This document shows, in pieces, positions 61,788 to 64,000 of a stretch of DNA of 64,000 nucleotides. Every line of letters starts with the position of its first letter. The stretch's first letter is position 1. Where the stretch lies: the NCBI RefSeq assembly GCF_013520985.1, contig NZ_JACDTY010000003.1, positions 1-64,000 on the forward strand, in the 5' to 3' direction. This DNA comes from Mesorhizobium neociceri (GTDB lineage: Bacteria; Pseudomonadota; Alphaproteobacteria; Rhizobiales; Rhizobiaceae). The notes beneath the pieces were generated by a model, which saw only the letters and a list, made by a program, of their open reading frames with translations, searched no databases and was not told the DNA's origin. The position numbers were made by a program, and so were the translations under genes.

Positions 61788-62463
61788 CGATATCTTCCCT
61801 GATCTTATCAGCTGTATAGACAATGCGACCGTCTTTGCTTACCGCAAATAGGGTGCCGCGATTGCATGGATCAGCCGCGCTTCGACACATCAAAAACATC
61901 TGGTCGGGTAGGCCGATAATCTGACGCAAGCGCCTCCCTTTCCGACAGACTTCGTAGAGCACGCTGGCGTCGTCCTCCGGCTTTGACGCGCTTAGCGTCA
62001 TCACACTTTGTGATTTCCTTCCTCCCCACACATCGTGAGCCATCTCCTGCCCTGCCGCAGTCGCTGCACCCTTGATGACGAAAAGCAAGCACACCAAAAG
62101 TATCATTGTTAAAACCACAAAACCGGATGCCCAAGTCTGTCCGGTTTTTGCTTTGTCGTCCGAATGCAACTCAATAAGGAAAGCTGCGAAACCTGAGGCG
62201 CCTACCGCTACGATCATCCACAAAACTTTGGAAGATTGAAGCGGGACGAAGGCGTAGACCAGCACCGTTGTAAAACTAATGTCGATTTGGGTCGCGTCGA
62301 TGCCGAATTCGCCTAGGTATGATGTCAGATAGGCCCAGCCACTGAAATAAACCAAGGCAACCGGAAGGGCTGCAACAACGGCATCAACCAACGCTGCACG
62401 GATTGCCCCCACCCCGTCCTCCTGCCCCACTTTAGTTAAGTATACGGGAGAAGGCGCGTCCAC
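61759..62463 (-). CDS. membrane protein of unknown function, partner of the exported protein
   Basis: A 234-residue protein with four hydrophobic segments (about residues 25-48, 60-80, 85-100 and 115-135) and a soluble C-terminal domain of about 95 residues (RLRQIIGLPDQMFLMCRSAADPCNRGTLFAVSKDGRIVYTADKI). It starts with GTG at 62463 without a clear ribosome site. The 3' end overlaps the exported-protein gene. The C-terminal domain may sense or bind something at the membrane; function unknown. Confidence 0.6.
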   Translation of the reverse strand: MDAPSPVYLTKVGQEDGVGAIRAALVDAVVAALPVALVYFSGWAYLTSYLGEFGIDATQIDISFTTVLVYAFVPLQSSKVLWMIVAVGASGFAAFLIELHSDDKAKTGQTWASGFVVLTMILLVCLLFVIKGAATAAGQEMAHDVWGGRKSQSVMTLSASKPEDDASVLYEVCRKGRRLRQIIGLPDQMFLMCRSAADPCNRGTLFAVSKDGRIVYTADKIREDIDVIKTVCTS

Positions 62464-62597
62464 AATAGCGGGCGGTCATCAATAAACCATAGTAACCGGC
62501 TTGACCTGGGGTGGGACCACATGCCCGGCGATTAACCTATGTAGGCCTATTTTTCTTCAGAGCCGTCAGGCGTGAGCCGCAGTTCGCTTGCCGACAA

Positions 62598-63314
62598 CTA
62601 TTCCTGCTGGAATTGACAGGGCCAATCTTCGGGCCTCGTCAAGCCAGAAGGCAACTCGGTCCGGGCGTCTCCGCATGCCATGTTGAGCTGCCATTGGGAC
62701 AGACCCGACGAATTGGAAAGATCGAGGCCCTCGATACGGGTCAGAAAGAAAAAAGCGCGGTCAAAGTCTATCGGCGCGGTGAACGTCGCTCCTCGGAAGT
62801 CCGCCCGCGCGAGATTGGCAAACGAAAAGCGGCTGCCGCTGATATCGGCGTCATGGAACTGCGCACGCCCCAATTCCGCCTTTGTGAAATCAACATTGGT
62901 CAGATTGGCGTCCTGGAAATTCGAGCGCTGCACTTCCGCGCCCGCAAACACAGCGCCCTGCGCGTCCATACGGCTGAAGTCGGTCCTGTAGGCCTCGATT
63001 TTGTCGAACCGGGCGCCTTTGGCGGTCGAGCCGGCCAGGGAAGCACGCACAAGCGTTGCCTTCTCAAAATTTGCCGCAAGGAGATTGCTGTTCCTGAGGT
63101 CGGTCGAAGTGAAATCAACACCGAATAGGTTCGCCCCGCTCAGGTCCTGTCCTTCTAGGATGAGAAGCTTTTTGTCACACTCCTGCCAATTGACGCCAGG
63201 CGCGGCGGCTGCGTCGCAATTTTGAGCGGCAGTGGCGTTCTGCCAAGCAAATACAATGCAAACCGCTAGAACCAAGCCGGATGCGCCGTAAGCTCTGGTT
63301 CGTCTCAAAGTCAT
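62598..63314 (-). CDS. exported pentapeptide-repeat protein
   Basis: A 238-residue protein. After a signal peptide (AYGASGLVLAVCIVFAWQNATAAQ) and a segment with two cysteines (NCDAAAAPGVNWQECDKKLLILEG), residues about 55-185 form a run of A(D/N)LxX pentapeptides (DLSGANLFGVDFTSTDLRNSNLLAANFEKATLVRASLAGS; NFQDANLTNVDFTKAELGRAQFHDADISGSRFSFANLARADF). They fold into a right-handed beta-helix. Gyrase-protecting QnrB-like proteins share the fold, but export to the periplasm makes that role unlikely here. GC is closer to chromosome than the preceding genes. Confidence 0.85.
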   Translation of the reverse strand: MTLRRTRAYGASGLVLAVCIVFAWQNATAAQNCDAAAAPGVNWQECDKKLLILEGQDLSGANLFGVDFTSTDLRNSNLLAANFEKATLVRASLAGSTAKGARFDKIEAYRTDFSRMDAQGAVFAGAEVQRSNFQDANLTNVDFTKAELGRAQFHDADISGSRFSFANLARADFRGATFTAPIDFDRAFFFLTRIEGLDLSNSSGLSQWQLNMACGDARTELPSGLTRPEDWPCQFQQE

Positions 63315-63352
63315 TGTTGCTGAACCTCTCTGCTACTCGCCGACAATCAACG

Positions 63353-63625
63353 TTACCACATCTGCTGACACTGGGAGCGACTTCGACCATGCATCCAGAG
63401 TGGGCTTCGGCCCCGCCAACCAGCCTTGACCGGCAACTGTGGTGAAGATTCGCCGCGCAGCGCGTCAACCAGTTCGTCGAAGCGCTGCCTCTGATCCTTG
63501 GTAAGTTTGATCTGGCCCTCTCCCCTCTGACTGCGATCGCTCTGCTTCTCTTCTTCTACCACCAGTGTAGCAGGAGGCGTGCCTTCTCCCATGCCTCTGC
63601 GCTCGCTGGGCCGCGGTCGGGCCAC
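63353..63625 (-). CDS. doubtful small protein
   Basis: An open frame of 90 residues in the 424-bp gap between two better genes. The central part (VVEEEKQSDRSQRGEGQIKLTKDQRQRFDELVDALRGESS) looks like a real protein with a DNA- or protein-binding helix, but the last 25 residues do not. Overlapping it, another minus frame (63556-63675, GTG start) encodes GYLGSKPGYEREWPDRGPAS with an equally protein-like look. The stretch is probably the remnant of one or two phage- or island-derived genes. Confidence 0.3.
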   Translation of the reverse strand: MARPRPSERRGMGEGTPPATLVVEEEKQSDRSQRGEGQIKLTKDQRQRFDELVDALRGESSPQLPVKAGWRGRSPLWMHGRSRSQCQQMW

Positions 63626-63682
63626 TCGCGCTCGTAACCCGGCTTCGAGCCGAGATAGCCGATCGCATTGTTCACTGAAATG

Positions 63683-63709
63683 AAAAAGCCCAGCGCGGTG
63701 GCTGGGCTC
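63683..63709 (-). terminator. intrinsic terminator, minus strand
   Basis: On the minus strand AGCCCAGC pairs with GCTGGGCT (6-nt loop) and is followed by TTTTCATTT. It lies 30 bp after the stop of the 72-residue gene and should end its transcript. Confidence 0.8.
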
Positions 63710-63738
63710 TCCAAAGTACTCCGAACCGGGAATAGTTT

Positions 63739-63957
63739 TCAGTTACGGTTCGGTGGCTTGTAGCTCTCCCACCGCGATAGATCGGTCTCGATGTCGAAGC
63801 GGGACGCCTCGAAGTTGGGGCCGCTGATGACCTTGTTTTTGCCGTCGATCAGCCGATACAGCTCGTCGTTCTCGACATCGTCGACAGGGCGGGTCGATCG
63901 CACCACCCGCAGCCATAGCGATCGTGCTCGATCGCAAACGTCCTTGACCCGGCTCAT
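63739..63957 (-). CDS. 72-residue unknown protein
   Basis: A short frame from ATG 63957 with a strong ribosome site (GGGAGGAAG, 4 bp upstream) and a clear terminator after it. The protein is polar and soluble: MSRVKDVCDRARSLWLRVVRS, then DVENDELYRLIDGKNKVISGPNFEASRFDIETDLSRWESYKPP. No membrane segment or known motif. The signals before and after make it credible despite its size. Confidence 0.6.
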   Translation of the reverse strand: MSRVKDVCDRARSLWLRVVRSTRPVDDVENDELYRLIDGKNKVISGPNFEASRFDIETDLSRWESYKPPNRN

Positions 63958-64000
63958 TTCTTCCTCCCGTCAGTCTCCGTGCTGGTCGAGGTTTTCACCG

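Overview
This 64 kb window looks like chromosome of an alphaproteobacterium of the order Rhizobiales, most probably Mesorhizobium or a close relative. The evidence is high GC, the order eno / pdhA-pdhB-pdhC / lpd / lipA, an E1-beta subunit with its own lipoyl domain, the fused ispDF gene, the dusB(nifR3)-ntrB-ntrC-ntrY-ntrX cluster followed by hfq-hflX-mazG, and rhizobial-type dispersed palindromic repeats. The genus is an inference from gene order and family resemblance; no database was searched.

Layout. 0.1-11.5 kb: dodecin, a PRC-barrel protein, enolase, an FtsB-like divisome protein, the whole pyruvate dehydrogenase complex and lipoate synthase, so glycolytic output, PDH and its cofactor maturation lie together. 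11.5-25 kb: a COQ10/RatA-type protein, CinA-type amidohydrolase, IspDF, the nitrogen regulators NtrBC and NtrYX, a D-amino acid transaminase, Hfq, HflX and MazG. 25-38 kb is accessory: two paralogous winged-helix/TPR regulators (24961-26448 and 36101-37621) share an identical upstream region and bracket an AraC regulator, a methyltransferase and a sulfur-detoxification cluster (ArsR-rhodanese, rhodanese, persulfide-dioxygenase-like hydrolase, MFS transporter). The rhodanese gene is split by a 3,451-bp insertion element (29662-33112) with perfect 24-bp terminal inverted repeats and an 8-bp target duplication. Besides its transposase the element carries an HTH/ImmA-IrrE metalloprotease gene, two small unknown genes and a c-type cytochrome.

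38-54.5 kb is mostly housekeeping: an aromatic/aspartate aminotransferase, PhnX, a TetR-controlled DUF1772 gene, an ECF sigma/anti-sigma pair, a Bax-inhibitor-like membrane protein, and a tmk-holB-metG-tatD-MBL run next to a carboxypeptidase and an RlpA protein. At 54740-54832 there is a very short gene for a RiPP-precursor-like peptide.

From about 55.4 kb the sequence becomes patchy: decayed coding stretches, the C-terminal remnant of a tyrosine integrase, and a tRNA-Ser(UGA) at 56825-56914. After the tRNA lies an AT-richer island of mostly unrecognised genes. Two of its proteins carry HEPN-type R-x4-H motifs, and one of these (59304-60293) also has a C-terminal segment resembling a PD-(D/E)XK nuclease core. 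The island also holds abutting remnants of a McrA-like endonuclease and a nuclease-tail protein, exported proteins and a pentapeptide-repeat protein.

The strongest candidates for something new are the cargo-bearing insertion element, the HEPN/nuclease-like fusion, the orphan RiPP-like precursor, and the duplicated regulators with conserved 10-bp-phased TTCAGG repeats upstream.
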